Shown here in pieces: positions 7,201 to 12,477 of a DNA stretch of 12,477 nucleotides. Position numbers and translations under genes: made by a program. The number at the start of each line of letters is the position of its first letter. The first letter of the stretch is position 1. Location of the stretch: the NCBI GenBank assembly GCA_963849485.1, contig CAWKIF010000091.1, forward strand, positions 1 to 12,477, written 5' to 3'. Under the pieces are notes generated by a model. That model made no database searches. It worked only from the letters and a program-made list of their open reading frames with translations, and was not told the origin of the DNA. Source of the stretch: CAVTWJ01 sp963849485 (lineage in GTDB: Bacteria; Oederibacteriota; Muellerivitia; Muellerivitales; Muellerivitaceae).

Positions 7201-8734
7201 TTCCGCTGGTTCCATCCACGGCGGCCAAGCGGTTGCGGGCCGTTCCGCCCATGGTGACAAAAGCCCCCCCCAGGTAGAGGGTGGTACCCGACTGGGCCAT
7301 AGCCTGCACCGTGCCGGCCGAGTTGGCGTTAAACCCCGACAACACCGCCCCCGTGCCCCCGTCCAGGGCGGCCACGCGGTTCTCATTCACCCCCCCGATC
7401 GTGGTGAAGGAGCCGCCGGCGTAGATCGTGGTGCCGGAGGCGAGAAGGCATTTGATCGTATTGTTGGCGTTGGGATTCCAGGCGGCCAGCTGGCCGGTGG
7501 ACTCGTTCACCGCCGCGAGCCGGTTCCTCGGCTGGCAGGTGACGCTCGAAAAAGCACCCCCGGCGTATACGGTGCTTCCGGAAAGGGCCAGGCAAATAAC
7601 GGTGTTGTTCGCCACCGGGGCCCAAGCCTGGGGCGCCGCCGAGGTGGTATCCAGTTCGGCGAAACGGTAATGGGCCGCCCCGCCCATGGAGGTGAATGAG
7701 CCCCCGACGTAGAGATCCGTCCCCGAAAGGACCATGGCCCGGACGATGCTGGTGCAAGCCGGTACCCATCCCAGGAGGCCCGCCGTATTGGCGTCCACGG
7801 CCGCCAATCCGGTCCGCGCCACCCCTCCGATCGTGACGAATTGGCCCCCCAAAAACACGGTGGTTCCTGATTGGGCGACGCTGTACACCGCCCCATTCAC
7901 CGTCGTCTTGATGTTCGGGTTCCAGGCCAGCTGGGCGCCCGACGCGGAGTCCAACTCGGCCACATAATTTTGGGCCGTGCCGCCGATCGTGGAAAAACTT
8001 CCCGCGGCGATAACAGTGGTACCGGAGGAATAGAGGGTATAAATATCCCCGTTGGCCTCCGGGTCCCAGGGGAGGAGGGCGCCCGTGCCCGCATCCGCCG
8101 AGGCCAGGTTGTTACGGGTTTGCCCGTTCACGTTGGCGAAAAGGCCGCCGAAATAAAGGGTCGTGCCCGCGGCAGTGAGCGAATCGATTTCGTTGTCCGG
8201 AGCCGGGTTCCAGGCCTGCAGGGCCCCGCTCACCGGGTCCAGTTTCGCCAGGTAGCTTTGGGACTGCCCGGCGATATTCGCGAAGGCGCCCCCGACAAAA
8301 AGGGACCCGCCGGTCAAGACCAGGGAGGTGACGACATTATCCGCCCCCGGATTCCAGCTCGTGTCCACCGAGGTGTTGGAGGAGAGATGGGCCAAACGCG
8401 AAAGAGGTTGACCGCCCACATTGGCGAAATTGCCCCCAAGGTACCAGCCCCCCGATCCATCGGGGACGGCCGCATACACATACCCATCAACCACCGGAAA
8501 ACCCGGGATGGGAATGCCGGCAGTCGAATCCAGGGGAACACCGGTACCCGTTCGGTTTCCGGCGAGGGTAAAGGTACCGCCCATGTACAGGGTGCCGGAG
8601 GATTCAGCCCAAGCGTTCACCGTGGAATCTGTCACAACGAAGTTGTAAAGGGATTGGCTGTAGAGGGGCACAGTTCCTAAGAGAACCAAGCCGAGCAAAG
8701 GAGCAACTACAAACTTAAATTTTGAGAGGTCCAT
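2690..8734 (-). CDS. Giant secreted repeat protein: two 14-repeat beta-propeller blocks and a Thr/Pro tail
   Basis: Restored across about eight single-base breaks, this is one gene of roughly 2,000 codons with its 3' end missing. Residues 1-28 (MDLSKFKFVVAPLLGLVLLG, then TVPLYSQS) are a Sec signal peptide. Block 1 (about 29-700) has 14 units of ~45 residues with the pattern TVYVGGxFTTVGGxxRNxLAAVDxxTGxLxAWNP, which resembles the DUF5122/delta-60 beta-propeller repeat family. A Thr/Pro linker (about 701-731, positions 6634-6542) follows. Block 2 (about 732-1400) again has 14 units and opens with the same module as block 1 (TDSTVNAWAESSGTLYMGG compared with TDGSINDIVESSGTVFIGG). The rest is a Thr/Pro tail. 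Fourteen per block would suit two seven-bladed propellers, but that is inference. The start is the only upstream ATG before the signal peptide; its ribosome binding site is weak. The role is probably extracellular or surface, perhaps adhesion or carbohydrate or protein binding; no catalytic motif is visible. Any C-terminal anchor is lost at 2690. Confidence 0.75.
3261..4988 (-). CDS. Giant protein, segment with the last repeats and most of the Thr/Pro tail
   Basis: Codons from 4988 read SRVNLASFDGSGNLLSWNPG, then a unit near 4880-4835 that is briefly out of frame. A missing G at about 4875 and an extra C in the run at 4835-4840 compensate each other; corrected, it reads YAGGSFTTIGGAGPRPLGAV. 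Two more units follow (LVYFGGFFSQVNGQTRNNLA, TIYAGGMFTLMSDFPAVG). At about 4540 the sequence turns into GITPPPTATPTSTP and stays Thr/Pro/Ser-rich to the break near 3290, where one base is missing relative to the equivalent site at 4170. No Cys and few charged residues occur in the tail. Confidence 0.7.
   Translation of the reverse strand, partial: SRVNLASFDGSGNLLSWNPGANGLVYGMAVANGILYAGAVSPPSEARARAPLGAVDGVTGAPLSWNPSVNGSIKSLDVSGTLVYFGGFFSQVNGQTRNNLASVDQWGTLSSWNPNANNEVDVVRAAKGSPATIYAGGMFTLMSDFPAVGYASFTGITPPPTATPTSTPVNTQTSTWTSTITLTPTLTPSITLTNTPTGTPTPSATFTPTFAETSSSTETLTSTDSWTPTATATGSETLTPTLTESLTESTTASMTPTLSPTGTSTSTLTATATGTPSETPTVSMTPTDTQTPTLTPTATLTDTPTETLTLTGTPTVSDTPTQTLTLTATLSPTGTETATITNTPTETPTDTNTPTLSPTGTSTSTFTETPTASPTDTPTFTITSTETQSPTPTPTATLTDTPTETLSLTGTPTVSDTPTQTLTLTATLSPTGTETATITNTPTETPTDTNTPTLSPTGTSTSTFTETPTASPTDTPTFTITSTETQSPTLTPTATLTDTPTGTPTFTDTPTVSDTPTETLTLTATLSPTGTETATVTNTPTGTPTDSNTPTLSTTETSTLTLTATLRARLRRPRP
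4989..5356 (-). CDS. Giant protein, two short segments (block 2, repeats 9-11)
   Basis: Positions 5356-5126 encode GTLYVGGNFSTVDGLSRLTA and TTVYLGGSFTTVGGQTRN. One missing C near 5125 (AACAG where AACCAG is expected) shifts the frame, after which QPAAVDTSGNVLAWNPNPNN and TLYVAGGFTTMGG follow. The next break is at a run of nine C (4989-4997): seven or ten would restore the frame into SRVNLASFDGSGNLLSWNPG. Confidence 0.65.
5268..6333 (-). CDS. Giant protein, second open segment (block 2, repeats 2-8)
   Basis: The authentic frame covers about 6333-5358 and encodes units with TIYVGGSFTTVNGQARSYIA, VLYVGGSFSAAGAFTRNNAA, TIYIGGSFTYVSSTPRSNAA, TVYLGGAFTHLG, TVYAGGGFTTGQGRTRLGLA and VIYAGGSFEGVGMVTRMGLA. 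At 5356-5358 a GGG run (CCC on the coding strand) is one base short. After SGTITTWDPSP the frame should continue NGTIYGMAAGGGTLYVGG. The tail of this open frame down to 5268 is out-of-frame sequence. Confidence 0.7.
5528..8734 (-). CDS. Giant protein, first open segment as read (signal peptide, block 1, linker, start of block 2)
   Basis: This is the longest uninterrupted frame, 1068 codons, but only 8734-6334 is the authentic frame. At 6334 the sequence reads QSDGEG and then shifts. With one more G in the GGGGAGGGGG run the product continues GGWYIGGTFTYVDGQSRGG, matching GGWYLGGNFANVGGQPLSR in block 1. From 6334 to 5528 the frame is a Pro/Arg/Ser-rich shadow that happens to lack stops. Automatic annotation would probably report the whole 1068-residue frame and mis-state its last ~270 residues. 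Confidence 0.7.
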   Translation of the reverse strand: MDLSKFKFVVAPLLGLVLLGTVPLYSQSLYNFVVTDSTVNAWAESSGTLYMGGTFTLAGNRTGTGVPLDSTAGIPIPGFPVVDGYVYAAVPDGSGGWYLGGNFANVGGQPLSRLAHLSSNTSVDTSWNPGADNVVTSLVLTGGSLFVGGAFANIAGQSQSYLAKLDPVSGALQAWNPAPDNEIDSLTAAGTTLYFGGLFANVNGQTRNNLASADAGTGALLPWDPEANGDIYTLYSSGTTVIAAGSFSTIGGTAQNYVAELDSASGAQLAWNPNIKTTVNGAVYSVAQSGTTVFLGGQFVTIGGVARTGLAAVDANTAGLLGWVPACTSIVRAMVLSGTDLYVGGSFTSMGGAAHYRFAELDTTSAAPQAWAPVANNTVICLALSGSTVYAGGAFSSVTCQPRNRLAAVNESTGQLAAWNPNANNTIKCLLASGTTIYAGGSFTTIGGVNENRVAALDGGTGAVLSGFNANSAGTVQAMAQSGTTLYLGGAFVTMGGTARNRLAAVDGTSGSLQAWNPNSNGTINALAVSGSTVYVGGAFQTVGGSALGSLAAVDGTIGNALAWNPNLNGGVNALAVSGSEVYIGGVFSIVGSESRNNAAAVDGSTGNVLAWDPEPDYTLSALQVSGGHVYLGGAFDSVGGQPYANLASVDAVTGLPDFWNPQINGTVGALLVSGGATLYVGGSFSSAGTTVTQESAAFSSMPSVPTPTFTPTITLTPLLSPTPTFTPFTPPAGFLNSFITDGSINDIVESSGTVFIGGNFAHVGYRTGSGIMLDPTSGQLLSHYGQVGGGSVMAVQSDGEGVGTSGGPSPTWTASPGVDWPISLRTATWTRPGLPPSAAAGSTRSRSPASRFMWAEASPRSTARPGPTSPPWTPRVIFPRPGTRASRVPGARSRPWIFTTGSSTWGGVSAPRGRSPATTRPPSTRRETCSLGTPARTGRSTPSTQRREPSISGEVLPMCPRRPAATPRHWIRRATSCLGTPRRIWRLTPSSRWGARCTWAALSPISARRTNTTWAPSTTLRALRSHGFPASGDTWIHSRFPGPRCTRAGDSPPGREEPVWAWRRLTG

Positions 8735-9030
8735 TCGATACCAATGTCCGATTTAATCCGCCAAATAGGTCTGGTAAACGAATATTTTACTCGAACAGGG
8801 TGCTAAAGAGTGTTTTTCACACTAGTTGAACAGCCGCAGATTGAACTGACTGCAGATCCCTAAAATTCCATTGGAATTTGGGGTTACCTTGAGTGTTTTC
8901 CGAGCCCATCCCTCCTTTTTTCGTCACAAAGAAGCACGGGGAAAAGACTGATAAGACCGGGAACCCTCAAAAACCTGTCCCCGAATGGGAACGATCCGGG
9001 CGCCTATCCGGGATTACGTTCCTGAAAATA
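8735..9030 (-). promoter_or_regulatory. Upstream region of the giant protein gene
   Basis: No gene is visible here. It should contain the promoter for the minus-strand gene that starts at 8734. An AT-rich stretch (TAAAAT, minus strand, about 8785-8795) could be a -10 element, but I see no convincing partner -35. A short perfect hairpin lies at 8863-8879 (AAATTCC, ATT loop, GGAATTT); its function is unknown. The start codon is preceded by GGTATCGA, a poor ribosome binding site. Confidence 0.3.
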
Positions 9031-9062
9031 AAAGACCCGGTTTATAAATAAACCGGGTCTTT
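9031..9062 (-). terminator. Strong intrinsic terminator, probably bidirectional
   Basis: A perfect 14-bp stem (AAAGACCCGGTTTA paired with TAAACCGGGTCTTT) closes a 4-nt loop. It is followed by T-runs on both strands. It is placed to end transcripts of the lipoprotein gene coming from the right and separates it from the giant protein gene. The element at 9092-9230 now lies between the stop codon and this hairpin. Confidence 0.85.
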
Positions 9063-9091
9063 TTATTACGATTACGGAAAATGATCTCTAA

Positions 9092-9230
9092 CAGGATGCT
9101 GAAAAAGTCCTGGAAACGGACTTTTTCATATTTATGAACGAGCCACAACACATAAAAACCATATTTTGAGTGGCTCGTTCTATCCCATGGCTGTCAACAG
9201 GGTGGTGAAAAATACTTTTTCACCACCCTG
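9092..9230. mobile_element. MITE-like non-autonomous element, 139 bp, with CTAA target duplication
   Basis: The ends are inverted repeats, CAGGATGCTGAAAAAGT on the left and the complement of CAGGGTGGTGAAAAAGT on the right (15 of 17 match). CTAA stands directly outside both ends (9088-9091 and 9231-9234), as a 4-bp target-site duplication. The element is almost all hairpins: 9100-9128 (11-bp stem, 7-nt loop), 9136-9180 (11-bp stem, 23-nt loop) and 9198-9230 (15-bp perfect stem, 3-nt loop). It has no coding capacity. From memory the TGCTGAAAAAGTC end resembles the termini of some DDE-transposase insertion sequences (IS5- or IS1182-like); no parent transposase is in this window. Confidence 0.65.
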
Positions 9231-9246
9231 CTAAAGTTTCCTGTCC

Positions 9247-10005
9247 CTAGAAATTGATCGTTTGGTCGTAATATTGTCTCGCGAAAAAATAGGAGCCATT
9301 CAGGGAGATATTCGGGATGCTGGTGACACTGGTCGTGTTGTAGACCTCCACGTCAAAACTATAGCCGGTGTTTTCGTTATAGGCCGTGACGGGAACAGAA
9401 AAGGGCGACGCGGTGGTTGGATACACCTCGTAGGTGACGAGGGAAGAAGGATTCGTTTCGACAATAGCGATCTCCCGGGTACTGCCGCCGTAGCAGTAAA
9501 CTTCTGTAACGGCTCCATTGGAATCCGCCTGGGTCACGACGCCGCCGGGCAAGGTGATACTGCAGGATGCCGTCTGGCCCAAGTCCGTGGTGGTCAAGGT
9601 GTAGGTGTCCCCGGCGTTGTAGGAAATAGCGGTTTGATTGTTGTAAGTGGCGTAAACCTGCCCCCCCTCGGTTTCCGGGGCGCTGTAAGCCAAGGGCCAA
9701 GCGGTGGCGAGGGTGCTGTCCGTCAAAGTGACGGCCGCATTGGTCACCGGCTGGCCGTTGACTTGTAAATTAACCTCAGCGGTTTTGTAGGGGGTGCCGT
9801 TGAACGTTCGTAATTGGATGTAGGGTGCGTACCAAGAGAATGACACCGTCGGGGTGGAGGTAACAGTGGGAGTCGCCGCGGGTGGGGTGGGGGTGGGATT
9901 CGTCCCGGCGGGGTTGGAGGGGCTGCTTCCGCATCCCGACGAAAACAAACCGATGCCCGTGATTCCTAAAACCAGTAATATCCCGATCATCCAAAAATTT
10001 TTCAT
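9247..10005 (-). CDS. Putative lipoprotein with Thr/Pro linker
   Basis: This 252-residue protein is intact. Residues 1-25 form a lipoprotein signal: MKNF, a hydrophobic stretch, then the lipobox SSGC with the lipidated Cys at 25. A disordered linker follows (about 26-54, NPTPTPPAATPTVTSTPTV), and then a ~195-residue beta-rich domain, rich in Thr, Tyr, Asn and Val (VNLQVNGQPVTNAAVTLTDS ... YNAGDTYTLTTTDLGQTASC). The VNGQPVTNAxVTL pattern is like carboxypeptidase-regulatory or Ig-like folds of cell-surface proteins, but I do not recognise a specific family. The Thr/Pro linker is the same style as in the giant protein downstream, which supports one source genome for both. It is probably anchored to a membrane with its domain exposed to the periplasm or surface. 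The start is fixed by a strong ribosome binding site. Confidence 0.8.
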   Translation of the reverse strand: MKNFWMIGILLVLGITGIGLFSSGCGSSPSNPAGTNPTPTPPAATPTVTSTPTVSFSWYAPYIQLRTFNGTPYKTAEVNLQVNGQPVTNAAVTLTDSTLATAWPLAYSAPETEGGQVYATYNNQTAISYNAGDTYTLTTTDLGQTASCSITLPGGVVTQADSNGAVTEVYCYGGSTREIAIVETNPSSLVTYEVYPTTASPFSVPVTAYNENTGYSFDVEVYNTTSVTSIPNISLNGSYFFARQYYDQTINF

Positions 10006-10010
10006 GCGTA

Positions 10011-10020
10011 TCTCCCCTTT
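10011..10020 (-). promoter_or_regulatory. Ribosome binding site of the lipoprotein gene
   Basis: AAAGGGGAGA on the minus strand, about six bases before the ATG at 10005-10003. It is a near-ideal Shine-Dalgarno sequence and decides this start. Confidence 0.8.
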
Positions 10021-10068
10021 GTGCGGCTGGTTCTCAGACAGGGGGTATTCTCGTTTTTGGGAAGGCCC

Positions 10069-11138
10069 TCACAATCCCCTTTTAGTGTAATTTTGTGTCG
10101 GGAGTTTATTTACACCCGGGCCGGGCGGGGACGGGGTTGAGGGTTGGAATCTTTTTTTGTTCCCTTTCGCTGGGGGGGAAAGGGGCCTTAATTCCTCCGG
10201 ATGGTTCCGCAAATACTCCAATAAATAGCGCCTGCGCTGCCTCTGGGGACCGCCCTGGGACCGGTAGTCCTCGGGAAGGTCCATTAATAAATCCTGGTCC
10301 TGTTTGACCACCCGATCATAGAGGGTTTGCCAGCGTTTCTTGACGGTCCAATGGGAAACGTGGAGCGAAAGGCTGATTTCCTCGTCCGTTTCCCCCAGCA
10401 GGGCCTTTTGAAGCACCGCCTTTTCGGCGGGCAAAAAATGAAACCGGGGAGGGATACTGCGGCAGCAGAAATAAGCGGCCCGGGTTCCCGGATGCTTGAG
10501 GGCCTCGGCGAAGGTCGTGCCCACCAGGTGAGGATGGAGTTTGGATTCGATCCGGGCCGGAAGATAGGAAGTGCCTGTGAATTCCCGGTAATCTCGGCGC
10601 AGGGTAAAACCGCTGTTATCGAATATTTTTTTCCATTCCTTCCCGTAATATTGGTTCAACAGTTCCTTGATTTGGTAGCCCGCGTGGTAGGAGATGGCCA
10701 GCTGTTGAAGCATATGCCTTGCCCGGAAAGAGTCTTCCGGTGAAAAGCGGGAATCGTCCAACCCATAGTGGAGGATGGCCAGGTTTAAACCCGCCCCGGC
10801 ATTGGAATTGGGGATTTCTTCCGGGGTCAGGAAGGCCCTTTCGCCCTTTTTCCATTTTTCCATCAACCGCAAACCCAGGAAGGGGGGAGGGTGGATCGGG
10901 CTTCCTTGACGAATCCATCGGTTACGAAGACCGAAAGGCCGAAGACGACCAGCCTCTTACCTTTCGGAAGCTCCCGGTCCTCAATGACTACCGTTATGCA
11001 GGAACCGGTTTCCAGCAAGTGGTTCCAGAACCGAAGGGTTTCATTACGGGCACCTTCGTTATATACGGCTCTTTCGTGCAAGTGATTGAACCCGGGTTCC
11101 AAATCGCTTTTTTGGGCGGGCCGGTGGATAAAGTACAT
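10069..11138 (-). CDS. LuxR-type HTH protein with unidentified N-terminal domain (one frameshift)
   Basis: Two overlapping frames (11138-10863 and 10872-10069) form one ~356-residue protein. They join at the G-run 10882-10887, where one missing base, once restored, gives STLPPFLGLRLMEKWKKGER. The N-terminal ~85 residues (FWNHLLETGSCITVVIEDRE, RLVVFGLSVFVTDGFV) look like an alpha/beta sensor-type fold. The middle (~110-230) includes LNLAILHYG, RARHMLQQLAISYHAGYQIKEL and YFCCRSIPPRFHFL. Residues ~235-276 are a LuxR/GerE-like helix-turn-helix: LPAEKAVLQKALLGETDEEI followed by SLHVSHWTVKKRWQTLYDR. A basic tail with YLLEYLRNHPEELRP ends the conserved part. A C-run near 10180 makes the last ~25 residues uncertain; an alternative stop lies near 10110. 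The start at 11138 follows AAGAAGG. The likely role is a DNA-binding transcription regulator; its signal and targets are unknown. It lies 63 bp before the lipoprotein gene on the same strand and might be co-transcribed with it. Confidence 0.7.
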
Positions 11139-11322
11139 GTAGAACCTTCTTCGCTATAGATGTCTCATTCAAACCAAGCCAGACCTCTTTGGTTGGCTTA
11201 TGATTTTTTGAAAACAACTTGGGGGTTGACGACGGATAAAAGAATAGGATGGCAGGGTTCTTAAAACCAACAGGCGAAATATTTTTTAAAACCCATATCA
11301 AAACCTCTAATCAAAGGCAATT
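11139..11322. other. Intergenic, upstream of the HTH gene
   Basis: AT-richer than the neighbouring genes, with several A/T-runs (for example 11281-11290). It should contain the promoter and leader of the HTH gene on the minus strand. I see no clear -35/-10 pair, hairpin or gene. Confidence 0.4.
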
Positions 11323-11440
11323 TTTACCGCCAAGACGCAATGTTCGCCAAGTTAAGACAAAAAACCACCGAGAATATTCATATTTATTCGACTTTCTTAC
11401 CTTTCGTTGTTCTTGGCGGTCTTGGCGTCTTGGCGGTGAA
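11323..11440. repeat. Long imperfect inverted repeat with GCCAAGAC-type units
   Basis: The left arm 11323-11351 (TTTACCGCCAAGACGC...) is the complement of the right arm 11412-11440 (...GCGTCTTGGCGGTGAA), with 24 of 29 positions matching and a 60-nt AT-rich centre. The right arm is itself made of three TCTTGGCG-like units. It starts 10 bp after the ald stop codon. It could be a small dispersed intergenic element that also serves as a transcript end. There is no coding capacity and no target duplication that I can see. Confidence 0.55.
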
Positions 11441-11450
11441 ATAGGTTCAG

Positions 11451-12477
11451 TTAGAGATTCTTAAAAACCGCCTTAAGGGCGGGGTGGATGATCTTTCCCT
11501 GGTCCAGGTTGAGGGCATGTTGCAACACCGGGTTCCCTTCCAGGGCGCCCGGGTAACCCTGGTTGGCGATCCTTAAGGCATAGGGGAGCGTCGCGTTCGT
11601 CAGGGCGTAGGTGGAGGTCATGCCCACCGCGCCGGGGATATTGGTGACGCAATAATGCACCACTCCGTGTTTCTTGTAGACGGGGGCGCTGTGGGTCGTG
11701 GGGCGGGAAGTTTCCACGCAGCCCCCCTGGTCGATGGCCACGTCCACGATGACCGAGCCGGGTTTCATTCCCTTGACCATTTCCTCCGTCACCAGTTTCG
11801 GGGCCTTGGCCCCTTCCTGGTAAACCGCGCCGATCAAGAGGTCGGCCCCGGCCGCTTCTTCCCGGATGACCTTGCGGTTGGAAACCAGGGTGATCACGTT
11901 CTTGGGCAGTATTTCCTCCAACCGCCGCAGGCGGCTGGGGTTGATATCAAGCACCACCACCCGGGCGCCGATGCCCGCCGCCACCTTGGCGGCGTCAGTT
12001 CCCACGACCCCGCCCCCCAAAACCACCACCTTAGCGGGTTCCACTCCCGCCACGCCGCCCAAGAGGATGCCCTTGCCCCCCATCGACTTTTCCAGGTACT
12101 TGGCGCCTTCCTGGATGGCCATTTTTCCCGCCACTTCGCTCATGGGGGTCAGGAGGGGATGTTCCCCATCGGGGGAGGCAGAGGGTCTCATAGGCCAGGG
12201 CCACGATCCCCGATTTCACCAGGGCGTGGGTCAGGGCCGGCGCCGCGGCCAGGTGGAAATAGCAGAACACCAACTGACCTTTCCGCAGAAACGACACCTC
12301 GGAGGGCTGGGGTTCCTTGACCTTCAGGATCATCTGGGCCTGGCGGAAAAGGCTTTTCCGTTGGGGCAACGTTCACGGCGCCCGCCAGCCGGAATTCCCT
12401 GTCCGAATGCTGCTCCCCGACCCGGCGCCCTTCTCATCAGGACGGTATGGCCCGCGATGGAAAGTTCCTCCACCCCG
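11451..12477 (-). CDS. Alanine dehydrogenase, 5'-truncated by window end, several frame breaks
   Basis: NAD-dependent L-alanine dehydrogenase (EC 1.4.1.1) interconverts L-alanine and pyruvate plus ammonia in the cytoplasm. The restored product starts at about residue 20 (GVEELSIAGHTVLM) and runs to FKNL at the normal C terminus. Visible landmarks are LKVKEPQPSE, with the substrate-binding Lys; CYFHLAA, with the catalytic His; LLTPMSEVAGKMAIQEGAKY; a Rossmann motif VVVLGGGVVGTDAAKVAA ending VVVLDINPSRL (Asp fits NAD over NADP); VDVAIDQGG, with the conserved Asp; and TNIPGAV then TSTYALTNATLPYAL. The clean frame is 12191-11451. Breaks lie near 12171-12175 (one C too many before GATGGGG), 12353, 12401-12404 and 12432-12436, each in a short homopolymer. 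Key residues are all present, so the gene is probably functional and the breaks technical. The start codon lies beyond the window. Confidence 0.88.

Noticed and set aside
5700..8680. Long plus-strand open frames of 227, 283 and 269 codons
   Set aside because: They are antisense shadows of the propeller repeats in GC-rich DNA, with Arg/Gly/His-rich composition and no family motif.
3261..8734. Several separate genes or a decayed pseudogene instead of one giant gene
   Set aside because: Every break is a one-base change, mostly in a G/C run, and the repeat pattern continues in register on both sides. Block 2 counts to the same 14 units as block 1 only when they are joined.
8936..9010. Second mobile-element end around CCTGTCCCCGAATGGGA
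   Set aside because: Short GC-rich partial palindromes only, with no matching partner end or target duplication found nearby.
9198..9230. Terminator of the lipoprotein gene
   Set aside because: The stem is perfect, but no T-run follows on the minus strand, and it forms the end of the MITE-like element. The better terminator is at 9031-9062.

Overview
This window reads as a metagenome contig that probably joins DNA from more than one source. Nearly everything supportable lies on the minus strand, so gene order runs from high to low coordinates. The right 9.8 kb (about 2690-12477) looks like one genome: a GC-rich uncultured bacterium with secreted proteins that carry Thr/Pro ('TPTxTxTP') linkers, a style common in several candidate phyla with few or no cultured members. 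The left 2.7 kb looks different. It holds phage-tail-like coding sequence, two small membrane-protein genes and the last ~48 codons of an alphaproteobacterial-type dnaK followed by its terminator.

Layout from right to left. 12477-11451: alanine dehydrogenase (ald), 5' end cut by the window edge. 11440-11323: imperfect inverted repeat. 11138-10069: LuxR-type HTH regulator with an unidentified N-terminal part. 10005-9247: lipoprotein with a short Thr/Pro linker. 9230-9092: 139-bp MITE-like element with a 4-bp target duplication. 9062-9031: strong intrinsic terminator. 8734 to about 2690: one very large secreted protein, about 2,000 residues. It has a signal peptide, 14 beta-propeller-type repeats, a short Thr/Pro linker, a second set of 14 repeats that opens with the same module, and then a ~600-residue Thr/Pro tail built largely from five copies of a 98-residue unit. 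About 2690-655: phage-like segment. 660-515: dnaK 3' end. 493-470: terminator. 468-1: nothing recognised.

Almost every gene is broken by single-base losses or gains, mostly in runs of G or C. I count at least 18. When each is undone the reading frame continues with the expected family motif. In the Thr/Pro array, spacing between equivalent points is 294 bp in intact units and exactly 293 bp in the two units that carry a break. The simplest reading is systematic homopolymer error in the sequence, not gene decay. Products are described below as restored across these breaks.

Functionally, the giant repeat protein and the lipoprotein are probably exported surface proteins of the same organism. 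The HTH protein is a possible regulator, and ald is ordinary amino-acid metabolism. I see no defence system, CRISPR array, rRNA or tRNA. The most unusual objects are the internally duplicated 14+14 repeat protein with its Thr/Pro array, and the small inverted-repeat element at 9092-9230.
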